Shown piece after piece: positions 40,364-49,256 of a DNA stretch of 64,000 nt; within the stretch, counting starts at the first letter, position 1, and each line of letters starts with the position of its first letter. Position numbers and translations under genes: made by a program. The DNA is taken from assembly GCA_029785235.1 (NCBI GenBank), contig JAFMAA010000004.1, forward strand, positions 78,433-142,432, given 5' to 3'. The stretch is from Nitrososphaerota archaeon (GTDB lineage Archaea; Thermoproteota; Nitrososphaeria; Nitrososphaerales; UBA183). Under the pieces are notes generated by a model, which had not been told where the DNA came from, made no database searches, and was given only the letters and a program-made list of their open reading frames with translations.

Positions 40364-42703
40364 CTATTTTGTGATGTGGTGCATCCGCACCAGATCCTTT
40401 TCGAATTGCTTCAGGTTCGCGGGGATTTTGGTAGTAATGGAGTCCTTGAGGGCCATCCCTCTATCTTTCTTCAATTTCCAGACCTGAGCATTAAACTCGA
40501 TTATGCTCTGGCTCACCTTCTCACTCACGTCGAACCTCTGGGGTTTGGGGAACCTCTCTAGATGGATGCTCCGGGCTCCATAGAGCTTCCTCCAGACCGA
40601 GTCCGTGATGTACGGAGTAATCGGTGCGACTAGGAGCAGCATGCTTCTGACTACTGTGTGCAGGGTATACCACGCGGCCTCCTGCTCCCCTTTCGTCGCC
40701 CCGTCACCATAGGCCCTCCCCTTTGCCATCTCAAGGTAATGTGACGCGAAGACGTTCCAGAGGAACTCTCTTACCTTAGTCGAGACAGTGAACAGGTCGA
40801 AACGACCATAGGCCTCGACGCAGTCCTCGGTCAGCTTTCCGAGTTCGTTGAGCACCCACTTGTCCGTCCAGGTCAGATCTGCTTTTTCGGGGATGGGGAA
40901 GGAGCTGATGAACCGGCACGTGTTCCAGAGCTTGGTCAGAAACTTCCCCGCCCCCAGAATCCTCTCCTCGCTGAATCTGAAGTCGTATCCGAGGCCTGCT
41001 TCGGACGCGCCCCAGAACCTAAAGGCATCTGCTCCCGATCTCGCCAAGAGGGGTTCCACGTCCAAGAAGTTGCCGAGGCTCTTGCTCATCTTCCTTCCTT
41101 GGGAGTCCTGCCCCATGCCCCCTATCCAAGCGTGCTCGAACGGCGCTTTTCCTGTCAGTTGGTAGGACTTCAACAGACTGTAGTAGAGCCAGGTCCTCAC
41201 GATGTCCTTCCCCTGCATCCTGACGGTGGCGGGAAAGGTCAGGCTGTGGAACCTGCCACTCTTGAGGCGCTTTGAAATGTATAGCGGCGAGAGGCTCGAA
41301 TCCATCCAAGTGTCGAATGTCCTGGTCTCGCCCACGAACTTCAAGTTCCCACACTTCTTACACTTCTTGAATGGCGCTTCGTCCCTCCAAGGTCTGTAGT
41401 AGACCCCTGGCTTGGGTAGGTGCGGCGTGCCGCACTTGCTGCAGTACCAGACCGGTATTTCGGTCGCGTAGTACCTGCGCCTGGAAATCGGATAGTCCGT
41501 AGTCAGCACGTCTATCCAGTCATAGAGGATCTGGCGATGCATTGCCGGATGGAACTCTATCTTCTTGGCAAGCTTCTTCAGCGCAGGTTTGAACTCCAAC
41601 TGCTTGAGATAGTACTCCTCCATAGGGATTATCTCTATGGGCGTCTTGCTCCGATCGCAGAGCGGGGTTCTGTGCTGGATTTGCTCCACTTTTGTGGCCA
41701 CGCCCACGTCCTGCAGGTCCTGGATTATCTGAGACCTGGCGTCCTTTATCGAAGTCCCGGTATACTTGCCCGTCACGGCGGTCATCTTGCCGTCCATGTC
41801 GACGGCCACGATTTCTTTGAGCTTGAATTCCCTGACGAGCATGATGTCGTTGTAGTCGCCGTAGCTGCAGACCATCACCACCCCGCTTCCGAATTTGGGG
41901 TCCACACTCTTGTGTGCTCTGATGGGAACTTCCCTGTTGTAGATCGGAACGATGGCCGTCTTCCCGACGAATCTCTTGTACCGGCCGTCCGACGGGTTGA
42001 CCACCAGCATCTGGCAGGCGGCCAGCATCTCAGGTCTGGTGGTGGCCACTGACAACTCCGACTTACCGTCTTTCACCCTGAAGGTGTTAGTGACAAGGAA
42101 AGTCGGGAGTTCTTCATATTCGATTTCCGCATCCGCGATGGTGGTGGCACAGTCAGGGCAATAGTTGTTCGGCCTGTTCGCCACGTAGACCAACCCCTTC
42201 TTCCAGAGCTCAATGAAAGACCACTGAGTGAGCTTACGATATTCCTCCGAATCTGTCCTGTATTTGTTGTAGTAATCTCCGGAAATCCCCAATGTCTTGA
42301 GGAGGCCTATCATGTACGCCTCTAGGTCGTCCAACGCGTGCTTGCAAAGGTTGATGAACTCCTCTCGCGGAGTTTTCCTCATCTGGACTCTGTACTTCCT
42401 TTCGGCGAAGATTTCCACCGGGAGGCCGTTCCGGTCGATTCCGATGGGGTAGAGCACGTTCAACCCCCGCATCCGGGCCGACCGTGCAACCATGTCAATC
42501 TGGGCATATTGAGTCAAAGCTCCGGGATGCCATGGTTTCCCGGAAGGATACGGCGGCGGCGTATCCATAATGAAATTAAGAGTTTTGTTATTTGATGGCT
42601 TAAATTCAAATATTCTTTCATATTCCCAAGTTTGCCGCATTTCAGCCTCCAGCTTCGGGTCCCACGAAGTGGCCTCAAGCTTCGCCGAGAACTGTGGCTG
42701 CAA
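40364..42703 (-). CDS. valS: Valyl-tRNA synthetase, archaeal type
   Basis: A 779-residue class I synthetase that charges tRNA-Val. The N-terminal catalytic start PPPYPSGKPWHPGALTQYAQ carries the HIGH-type motif as HPGA, then PIGIDRNGLPVE, an editing domain, and the second signature GRKMSKSLGN. The CSKC and CKKC groups could bind zinc. Length fits archaeal ValRS. TTG 42703 is taken as start: a TTCATATAC box near 42733 is about 25-30 bases upstream, and no ATG is available before the family's conserved region. Confidence 0.9.
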   Translation of the reverse strand: MQPQFSAKLEATSWDPKLEAEMRQTWEYERIFEFKPSNNKTLNFIMDTPPPYPSGKPWHPGALTQYAQIDMVARSARMRGLNVLYPIGIDRNGLPVEIFAERKYRVQMRKTPREEFINLCKHALDDLEAYMIGLLKTLGISGDYYNKYRTDSEEYRKLTQWSFIELWKKGLVYVANRPNNYCPDCATTIADAEIEYEELPTFLVTNTFRVKDGKSELSVATTRPEMLAACQMLVVNPSDGRYKRFVGKTAIVPIYNREVPIRAHKSVDPKFGSGVVMVCSYGDYNDIMLVREFKLKEIVAVDMDGKMTAVTGKYTGTSIKDARSQIIQDLQDVGVATKVEQIQHRTPLCDRSKTPIEIIPMEEYYLKQLEFKPALKKLAKKIEFHPAMHRQILYDWIDVLTTDYPISRRRYYATEIPVWYCSKCGTPHLPKPGVYYRPWRDEAPFKKCKKCGNLKFVGETRTFDTWMDSSLSPLYISKRLKSGRFHSLTFPATVRMQGKDIVRTWLYYSLLKSYQLTGKAPFEHAWIGGMGQDSQGRKMSKSLGNFLDVEPLLARSGADAFRFWGASEAGLGYDFRFSEERILGAGKFLTKLWNTCRFISSFPIPEKADLTWTDKWVLNELGKLTEDCVEAYGRFDLFTVSTKVREFLWNVFASHYLEMAKGRAYGDGATKGEQEAAWYTLHTVVRSMLLLVAPITPYITDSVWRKLYGARSIHLERFPKPQRFDVSEKVSQSIIEFNAQVWKLKKDRGMALKDSITTKIPANLKQFEKDLVRMHHITK

Positions 42704-42779
42704 ACGAATGCAGGCTGTCCTATGAGAGAGTATATGAACTTAGGACGGGTTTCTTACGATTCTGACTTGGGACACCCTT

Positions 42780-43526
42780 CTACTGGGCATAGATCGAGGG
42801 GTCATCCGCCCCTGCATCCTTGAAAGCGAGCTTTCTCCTACGGCAGTTTGAACAACGCCCACAATGGACAGGGAGCTTTCGCCCCTTTACTTCCTTGAAA
42901 CCATGCCCCGCGTAACAGCTGTAGGTATACTCCCAAGGGACCCCGAGTTTCTCGCCCAATTCCACCACCTTGTCCTTGTCATAGGAGATCAGCGGTGCGA
43001 GCAGCCTGTATCCTCCATGGTGGGTCGCCCGCTCCGCGGCTTGGTTCATCTCCGCCAAGAACTCGGGGGTGTTGTCCTTCATCGCAACCGGAGTCTCCCT
43101 GCGGATTCCGATGTAGACGTCATATCGCTCCCCCTTTGAGATGTAGAACGACTCCGCATGGGAAAGGCCTACGAATAGCAGAATCGCGTTACGGCACGGA
43201 TCCCACCACTTCAGAATTCTCTGCCTCGCTTTCTCAGGATCCCACAGGTCGGCTTCAACAGTCTCTGCAATCTCCTTCTCAGGATGGGTGAGAACCGACG
43301 TACTGATGTCCCCAAGCCATTTGAGGTCTATGATCTTGAGTGGGACTCCCATATGCCTGGAAATCTGTTTGATGCAGAACTCCTCGTAGTCGTAAGTTCT
43401 CTGCTTGTAGTTACAGAAGATTAAAAGCTGATTCCTCGGCCTGAACTCCTCTCTGACGAAGTAGGCAGTGGTCACCGAGTCAACCCCGCCGGAAATCATG
43501 TTCACCGCGCTCCTTTGTTGGCTCAT
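42780..43526 (-). CDS. queC: 7-cyano-7-deazaguanine synthase-like protein
   Basis: A 248-residue PP-loop ATPase. The ATP-binding SGGVDS motif lies at residues 13-18, and CGRCSNCRRRK near the end supplies the zinc-binding cysteines (with an upstream Cys in TYSCYAGHG). QueC converts 7-carboxy-7-deazaguanine to preQ0 using ATP and ammonia; in archaea preQ0 leads to archaeosine in tRNA. Its start overlaps the stop of the QueT-type gene (ATGA-like, 43523-43526), so both belong to one operon. Confidence 0.85.
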   Translation of the reverse strand: MSQQRSAVNMISGGVDSVTTAYFVREEFRPRNQLLIFCNYKQRTYDYEEFCIKQISRHMGVPLKIIDLKWLGDISTSVLTHPEKEIAETVEADLWDPEKARQRILKWWDPCRNAILLFVGLSHAESFYISKGERYDVYIGIRRETPVAMKDNTPEFLAEMNQAAERATHHGGYRLLAPLISYDKDKVVELGEKLGVPWEYTYSCYAGHGFKEVKGRKLPVHCGRCSNCRRRKLAFKDAGADDPSIYAQ

Positions 43527-44014
43527 TGGTTCCCGAACCTCCTCTGCAGGATGCCGGGCCTCCCGACTGCCTTGTAAAGTATGTAACCCAGCACAGCCGT
43601 GGCCAGGAAAATGCCAACTGTAACCTGTGGTACCTCCACCAGAAATGGGAGGTTAAACGCATAGCTCAGTGAAAGGCTGACCGAGACACCGAGGGCGACA
43701 GAGTACAACGTCAACCCGAGGAACACGCTCCTCCGCCTGAGCTTCCAGAGCACCCAGGCGAACAGGAAGGAAGGAATCACGTTGATCAGGTCAATGGGCC
43801 CAAGGGGATCTCCGAGAGCCGGCTGGTTCGCGATGAACACTCCTAAAGCCTGCCCTATCACGGCCGGCCAACCCAAAAGAGGAATCAGGCCCGTCAGGAC
43901 ATTCGCGACTCTGAAGTTCACGACTCCGTAGCTTATCGGGACGAACGCCACGGCGAGCACCACGTACATAGCAGCATAGACCGCCGCCGTCGCTACGATC
44001 AGACTTCTCTTCAC
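43523..44014 (-). CDS. QueT-family transporter (queuosine/archaeosine precursor)
   Basis: A 163-residue integral membrane protein of about five helices, with the QueT-type N-terminus MKRSLIVATAAVYAAMYVVL and a central GYLGF-like PLLGWPAVIGQALGVF. QueT proteins are S-components that import queuosine-type precursors. Here the partner queC gene follows directly, so import of a 7-deazaguanine precursor for archaeosine is likely. GTG 44014 is the start; a TTAAAT box about 83 bases away leaves a short leader. No riboswitch was recognised in that leader. Confidence 0.75.
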   Translation of the reverse strand: MKRSLIVATAAVYAAMYVVLAVAFVPISYGVVNFRVANVLTGLIPLLGWPAVIGQALGVFIANQPALGDPLGPIDLINVIPSFLFAWVLWKLRRRSVFLGLTLYSVALGVSVSLSLSYAFNLPFLVEVPQVTVGIFLATAVLGYILYKAVGRPGILQRRFGNQ

Positions 44015-44109
44015 TTTCTAGCTCCCCCAACACCGGGATTTGCATGGCGGATCGGGTCGAGGTCACTCACCCGCCGTACTTGGCGCGCATCACGACCGAT
44101 TTAAGCGAT

Positions 44110-44934
44110 TTATCGGAACTTCTGGTCCAGTTCCACCCTCTCGCCATCGGTGAGTTCCCACTCTCCCGCGGCCGCGGTTTCCCTTACGTGTTCAGCCCTC
44201 GACGCCCGCGGGATGGGGAACACATTGGGTTTCTCAATGAGCCATTGAAGCGCGACTTGTGCCTTGGTCTTGTTGTGGTTCAGACCGACAGAATCCAGCC
44301 TTGAATCGGACAAGAGCTTCCCGTGCCCTAACGGGTAGTACGCCAGGAGAGCCATTTTCTGCGCGTCACAATACTGCAGTATTCCTGATTCAATATTCCT
44401 ATGAATCAGACTGTAGTCGAGCTGGACGGCGCTCAGCTCCGACTTCGGAAGGGCCGATTGGGCCTCCCTGATCTGGTCCAAGGTGAAATTGCTGACTCCC
44501 ACGTACAGAACTTTCCCATCCTCGATCAGCTTCTCCATCGCCCCCATGGTCTCGGCGAGGGGGATCTTGGAATTGGGCCAGTGGATTTGATACAGATCAA
44601 CATATGTCGTCTCCAGCCGTTTGAGACTCCTGTCTAACGCCCCGATCAGAGCGTCACGATGGAGGTGGTTCGGCAATACCTTTGTCGCCAAGAAGGTGTC
44701 TTCTCTCTTTCTGCCTGCAAGGGCCCTCGCGACCAGCCGTTCTGATTGGTATAATTCGGCGGTGTCTACAAGAGTGATGCCTGCGTCCAGCCCGGCCGCA
44801 ATCGCTTCGACCTTGGCCTGCGCGCCTCTCCTCCACCCAAGGAGCCCCGTCATAATCCAGAGCGGGTCGTAGTAGGTACCCATCCCCACGGCCGACACTT
44901 TCCTGCCTGTCCTCGCGAACTCCTTCAACTTCAC
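44110..44934 (-). CDS. Aldo/keto reductase
   Basis: A 274-residue AKR similar to the protein at 39362. Catalytic residues are in DTAELYQSE (Asp, Tyr), TKVLPNHL (Lys) and QIHWPNSK (His); the NADPH loop is IPRASRAEHVRE. Substrate unknown. It is a separate transcription unit upstream of the QueT operon, on the same strand. The close similarity of the two AKRs suggests an old duplication. Confidence 0.85.
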   Translation of the reverse strand: MKLKEFARTGRKVSAVGMGTYYDPLWIMTGLLGWRRGAQAKVEAIAAGLDAGITLVDTAELYQSERLVARALAGRKREDTFLATKVLPNHLHRDALIGALDRSLKRLETTYVDLYQIHWPNSKIPLAETMGAMEKLIEDGKVLYVGVSNFTLDQIREAQSALPKSELSAVQLDYSLIHRNIESGILQYCDAQKMALLAYYPLGHGKLLSDSRLDSVGLNHNKTKAQVALQWLIEKPNVFPIPRASRAEHVRETAAAGEWELTDGERVELDQKFR

Positions 44935-44983
44935 TGTCCGGGCTGTCGCCGCCTCCTGCAGATAAAGAAGAAATCGGGCCCGG

Positions 44984-45262
44984 CTACTTGCCGAGCCCTA
45001 ATGTGAGGCCGTGCTTCACGGCCATGCTGGCTCCGCCCGCGCCCACCGTCCCTGCGGTCCCGGTCCCGGCATAGAGGGAGAGGTGTGCCTTCAGCACCTC
45101 ATAGGCATGGGAGGCGCTTGGCACATGAGCCATGGCCACCTGCAAGCCTGGCGGGACCGTCTGGGCCGCATGGGCCAGTACGGAGGCGTCACCCGTAGCC
45201 GCGGCGGTGCTGGCTGTTGCGGCCAGTCCGCCGAGCAGTGCGACGACCAAAGTCGACACCAT
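44984..45262 (-). CDS. Small secreted protein, 92 aa
   Basis: The product begins with a signal peptide-like stretch (MVSTLVVALLGGLAATASTAAA) given here as VSTLVVALLGGLAATAS, and the mature part is Ala/Gly/Thr-rich without cysteines. No family is recognised. It would be exported and its role is unknown. A clear ATG, single-gene spacing and the export signal support it, but composition bias weakens confidence. Confidence 0.5.
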   Translation of the reverse strand: MVSTLVVALLGGLAATASTAAATGDASVLAHAAQTVPPGLQVAMAHVPSASHAYEVLKAHLSLYAGTGTAGTVGAGGASMAVKHGLTLGLGK

Positions 45263-45331
45263 GTTTCTTCGATGACCACTGTCCTGCGGCCAAGTTATTC
45301 CATCGGTTTTGAAAGGCTGTACAACTAATTG

Positions 45332-46309
45332 TTACGCCGACGATCTTGCATCCTCGGAAGCCAGCACCTCCTTTGGGAGGAGCGAATAGAGGTCAGGATG
45401 CTCCGCCTTCAGCTTTGAGAAGGTCGGAGGTAAGAGTCCGTTTCTACGGGCCCTTCTGACGTTGTACTCAACGAACCTCCGCATGGCGCTCGTCTCGCCC
45501 GCTACCGCCACGAAGGCCCGAATCTTTTCGATTGCGGCATCATCGTCAAGCTTCTTGACGTTCACCAAGAATGGGGCGAGGACCAGCCACGTAAGGCGGT
45601 GCCTCCCGTCGGCTACAGGGTGGGTGAGGAGGTCCTCAACATAGAGGTATCCCCTATTGGTCCTCGGCCTGGGGGACGGCACATACCGCAGGACCTCGTC
45701 CTTCACTTCACTGAGCTGTTTCGGCAGCGGTGCCTTCCTCAGGTTCCTCACTCCTTCGGCTATGGCCGCCAGGGCGCACGCCGCAAAGAGGTCATTGAGC
45801 AGGTTGTCTGTTATCACGATCATCCCCCCGCCGAGTTCTTGTCTGGCGAGCTTCCACTTGGGTTCCCTAGACAGCCCATACTTCGAGACAAGCGAGAGGT
45901 ATACCTCGAACGGGACCGAGTAGTTCCGCTGGCTGTTCCAGCTCCCTGCCTCAGGGACGGCCGCGCCGAAGCACTCTGACATGACCGTGACCTTGTTGCC
46001 GGGGCTCTCTTTGACGAAGAACTCCCTGGCGCGTTCCGATTCTTTCTTGGAAAAGCGCGATGTCAGGACGGGATCCTGGCTGGCGACAAAAGCGGAGGCG
46101 AAGAAACTGGAGAACTCAACCAACTCGGAGATGCTGGGTTCGTACTTGACCCTGCCAAGTGAGCTGAGGAGCCTGTGCTGGGCGTGATGGATTACATCCC
46201 GGCTTGCGAGACTGTCCTCCATCGGGATGAATCCGAAGAAATCTCTCGACCTCGGCGCGAAAGGGTACCTCAACTCCAAGTCAGAAAGAAGGGGAGTCCC
46301 GTAGGGCAA
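45332..46309 (-). CDS. DNA primase large-subunit-like protein (PriL/PriX type)
   Basis: A 325-residue protein. The N-terminal half has the PriL pattern: LRYPFAPRSRDFF, a helical region with VKYEPSISEL and WKLARQELGGGMIVI. The C-terminal half HRLTWLVLAPFLVNVKKLDD with PTFSKLKAEHPDLY resembles PriX, the iron-free accessory domain of Sulfolobus primase. Only two cysteines exist, so the four-Cys Fe-S domain of normal PriL is absent. It likely works with the small subunit PriS, not in this window, to start DNA synthesis. The assignment rests on pattern memory. Confidence 0.65.
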   Translation of the reverse strand: MPYGTPLLSDLELRYPFAPRSRDFFGFIPMEDSLASRDVIHHAQHRLLSSLGRVKYEPSISELVEFSSFFASAFVASQDPVLTSRFSKKESERAREFFVKESPGNKVTVMSECFGAAVPEAGSWNSQRNYSVPFEVYLSLVSKYGLSREPKWKLARQELGGGMIVITDNLLNDLFAACALAAIAEGVRNLRKAPLPKQLSEVKDEVLRYVPSPRPRTNRGYLYVEDLLTHPVADGRHRLTWLVLAPFLVNVKKLDDDAAIEKIRAFVAVAGETSAMRRFVEYNVRRARRNGLLPPTFSKLKAEHPDLYSLLPKEVLASEDARSSA

Positions 46310-46346
46310 CCTGCTATACCAGCCCTCTGGCGGCTTTAAGGCCTCG

Positions 46347-47558
46347 CTACTCTTGCTTCGCCGTCGATACTATTGAAAGCACATCCCTGTCCCTGAGGAC
46401 ATAATTCGTGGGGAGGTGCAACCCGGTCCTTACGTCTATGGCATAGAGGAGCCCCCTGACCAGGTCGGAGTGTATGTCCCTGGCCAGTTCCTCAACCGTG
46501 GATCCGCTGGGGAGGAGGTAGACGTCCGGGAGTATCCTCCCATTCTTGTCGGACAGCTTCTGTGGGTCATGGACGGGATAGACTGCGTTCTCCTTGAGCA
46601 GCTTGAATATGACAGAGTTTAGCGCGAACTGCACCCCCGTCCGCAGGTACTCGCCGAAGACCTTGCGCCTGATGTAGGCGAGAGCGCTCCTCTGAGCGTC
46701 GTTGAGATCCTGGGGTCTCAGTATCTCGAACCTCTCCTCCCCCGGGATGTATCTGATCAACCCCTTGGATTCCGCCCGCCGCAGGGTGAGCTCAGCCTCC
46801 CCACTGGTGGGGACGACGATGAGCCCCTTGTACTTCTCTCTGATCTTCTTGAAGTTCTCAGCGGCGTAGGGGAGGTCCATCTTGTTGGCTATCAACAGGG
46901 TGGGTTTGGAGTACTCCCTCAAGGCCCAACAAAAGTCCTTAGCCTCTTTCTCGTTCCACGAATCGAACGCCTTCTCCTCGACCATCGCCTCTTTCATGGC
47001 CGCGATTACATGATTCTTCCTCACTCCAATCCCGTGCATGACCTCTTCAACGGCCGCTGGCACCCCGTAGCCGGGTGTCTTCGATAGCTTCGATATCTTT
47101 GGCAGATTTTGGGTGAAGAGCCTGTTGTACCACAGCACCAATTCCAACTCGACATCGGCGAAGTCAGCCGTGGGGTCCCCTGTCCCAGGTTCGCTAATCT
47201 TCCCGTCCTTGTCCACGCTCCCAGAGGCATCAACGACGTGAAGGAGCGCGTCCGACTGGGCGGCCACGCTGAGGAACTGATTTCCGAGCCCTTTCCCCAT
47301 CCAGGCCCCTTTTATCAGGCCAGGAAGGTCCGTCACTTCCACCGGGATGAATCGCCAGCCGTCCTCGCACTTTGAATTGGTTGGGTTATCCATCACGCCA
47401 AACTCCTTGTGAACACAGAGGGTGACGACGCTCGCCACTCCGGTCTCAGGAACCTTCGTGGTGAACGGGTAGTTGGAGACCTCCCCTGCAAGCAGTGTCA
47501 TTGAGTTGAACAGGGTCGTCTTCCCCGCGTTGGTCTTCCCGATCAGCCCTATCCTGAT
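46347..47558 (-). CDS. ychF: YchF/OLA1-type GTPase, apparent non-AUG start
   Basis: A GTPase with TGS domain. G1 lies in IGLIGKTNAGKTTLFNS, G2/G3 as TDLPGLIKGA, NKMD as G4, and the C-terminal TGS-like region ends in YVLRDRDVLSIVS. The P-loop codes upstream of the first ATG (47501), which would cut it off. Between the in-frame TAG (47567-47565) and the P-loop there is no ATG, GTG or TTG; ATC at 47558 or ATA at 47552 must serve if the sequence is right. YchF acts on ribosomes or in stress. The coordinates take ATC 47558 as the start (403 residues); a base error is an alternative. Confidence 0.75.
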   Translation of the reverse strand: MRIGLIGKTNAGKTTLFNSMTLLAGEVSNYPFTTKVPETGVASVVTLCVHKEFGVMDNPTNSKCEDGWRFIPVEVTDLPGLIKGAWMGKGLGNQFLSVAAQSDALLHVVDASGSVDKDGKISEPGTGDPTADFADVELELVLWYNRLFTQNLPKISKLSKTPGYGVPAAVEEVMHGIGVRKNHVIAAMKEAMVEEKAFDSWNEKEAKDFCWALREYSKPTLLIANKMDLPYAAENFKKIREKYKGLIVVPTSGEAELTLRRAESKGLIRYIPGEERFEILRPQDLNDAQRSALAYIRRKVFGEYLRTGVQFALNSVIFKLLKENAVYPVHDPQKLSDKNGRILPDVYLLPSGSTVEELARDIHSDLVRGLLYAIDVRTGLHLPTNYVLRDRDVLSIVSTAKQE

Positions 47559-47623
47559 GGGCGTCTATCTCGCCTGCCCCAACAGGTGTACCTCCAGATA
47601 AAACCGTTTGTGCGGGAGCCGGG

Positions 47624-48106
47624 TCAGGGCGAAGGAACCGACCGCCAAGCCCTTACAGCCTCGTACCAGAACACTACAGCAGCCGCAGCAAGCACCACGG
47701 CGAACCATCCCAGCACGGGCATCAGCCCGAAATACGGGACACTGTCGAAGGCCAAGTATCCGGCGAAAACGGTGAAGACCGCCGCGTAAAAGATGAACCT
47801 GGGCACTATCAGCGTGCCGAGTCTCAAGAAATCTCGCATCACATCCACCTTTACCTCTCCGACGACCTCATACTCGCCGTTGCTCTCCGAGACCAGGCCG
47901 AGTTCTCTTAGCTTGTTGAGATGATACTGGGCAAGCGAGGGGTTCGACATCAGGAGAGCCCTCTGCACCTCCCTTACGCCCACTTTGCGGTTCTTGATGG
48001 CGTAGATGTACACTCGCAGAGTGTTGCCTTTGAGTTCGGCGTCCACCGCGCCAGGAGTGCGTTTCTCAGTGGGCGGGGGCTTCTCTTGACTCGCTGGCTT
48101 GCTCAA
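47624..48106 (-). CDS. Membrane-bound winged-helix regulator
   Basis: A 160-residue protein. An N-terminal winged helix (LKGNTLRVYIYAIKNRKVGV and MSNPSLAQYHLNKLRELGLV) is followed by two membrane helices (about 103-145). Proteins with this layout are frequent in Thaumarchaeota and may sense membrane state and bind DNA. The target is unknown. It is divergent from the secreted protein gene at 48210, and its control of that gene is an attractive guess. Confidence 0.75.
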   Translation of the reverse strand: MSKPASQEKPPPTEKRTPGAVDAELKGNTLRVYIYAIKNRKVGVREVQRALLMSNPSLAQYHLNKLRELGLVSESNGEYEVVGEVKVDVMRDFLRLGTLIVPRFIFYAAVFTVFAGYLAFDSVPYFGLMPVLGWFAVVLAAAAVVFWYEAVRAWRSVPSP

Positions 48107-48209
48107 GTTTCGACCTGTTCGGACCTAACTTCTGGCTCCACGTTCAAAAACATTGGTTGATAATCCCTTGGCGGGGCATCTCACACATGAGTAGCAAGGC
48201 GGATCAGGA

Positions 48210-49256
48210 TTGAAACTGAAGACGAAGGCGACGGCCTACGGCGTTGCTGGGCTGGCCCTGGCTGGCGCAATCATCTTCTCCGGCTCGTCACTGGGGCTCC
48301 TAGGCGTCGGCGCATCCGGGATCCTCTCGGTCCTCCTCACGGACCCCCCATCGGTCCCTCCCGGAGTCACGGCCGTCTATATCACCTACTCCAACATAGC
48401 GGTACACGCCGAAGGCTTCGCCAATTCGGGTTGGATTGCCCTGTCCGGCCATGGGACCATCGACACGATGGAATTGGGCACGTTGAACCTGAGCGAAACG
48501 ATATCGAGTGATGTAATCCCCTCCCTAGTCTATAATCAGATGGCTCTCACAATCGCCGGCGCGGCGGTCGAGTTCCACCATCAGAACTATTCTGTCACGG
48601 TGACCTCAGGAAGACTCGTGACTCCGTTTGTGGGAGTATTGATGATCAACTCTTCGAACCCTGCCGCCGCCCTCGTCGATATCCAGCCGACCGTCCTCAA
48701 CCTCGGGGGGAGGTCGAACCCCTCGTTCACTCTCATCGCAGGTGCCAAGGCGCTTCAGGTGCCGTCTAACGAAGCGAGTCCGTCGACGAGAGTCGTAGGG
48801 CATGAGTTTGCCCTGGAAGGCCATAGCTGGTTTGCCGCCTTCAAAGCGAGCCACTCTGACACCCTGAACAGCTCGAGCGCGGTGTTGACTCCCGCTTCGC
48901 TGTCGCTTCGGGTCATGAACCCGGGGCAAGACCCAGTAACCCTCCGCATGGTCATGGTGGCGTCCAACACAAACGGCTCCGAGGGCGACGATGGCTACCT
49001 GAGCTCAATCGTCAGCAACGTGCTCTTCGCCGTCCAGCCTGACGGCTCACTGCAGCTACTCGCCGGTCCTCCAGGGCAGGTCCAGTCGTCTTTCGAGGAG
49101 CCTGGCTTCACCCTCGCCCCAGGAGCGACGCAGGTGCTCTCTTATTCTGGAAACCTGGCGACCATCTTCGGGGGGCAGATCGTCTCAGGGGATACCTACT
49201 ACGTCGTGGTAGTGGGGGCCGGAGTGGTCAGCGTCCAGGCTGTAACCGCTTCCTAG
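48210..49256 (+). CDS. Secreted DUF4382-like protein
   Basis: A 348-residue exported protein. The first 40 residues contain a hydrophobic signal or anchor. The segment GILSVLLTDPPSVPPGVTAV with YITYSNIAVHAEG and SGWIAL is the DUF4382 start, a beta-sandwich extracellular domain of unknown role. A Thr/Ser-rich beta region follows. TTG 48210 is the likely start. It converges on aRF1 with a shared CTAG at the stops. Confidence 0.7.
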   Translation: MKLKTKATAYGVAGLALAGAIIFSGSSLGLLGVGASGILSVLLTDPPSVPPGVTAVYITYSNIAVHAEGFANSGWIALSGHGTIDTMELGTLNLSETISSDVIPSLVYNQMALTIAGAAVEFHHQNYSVTVTSGRLVTPFVGVLMINSSNPAAALVDIQPTVLNLGGRSNPSFTLIAGAKALQVPSNEASPSTRVVGHEFALEGHSWFAAFKASHSDTLNSSSAVLTPASLSLRVMNPGQDPVTLRMVMVASNTNGSEGDDGYLSSIVSNVLFAVQPDGSLQLLAGPPGQVQSSFEEPGFTLAPGATQVLSYSGNLATIFGGQIVSGDTYYVVVVGAGVVSVQAVTAS

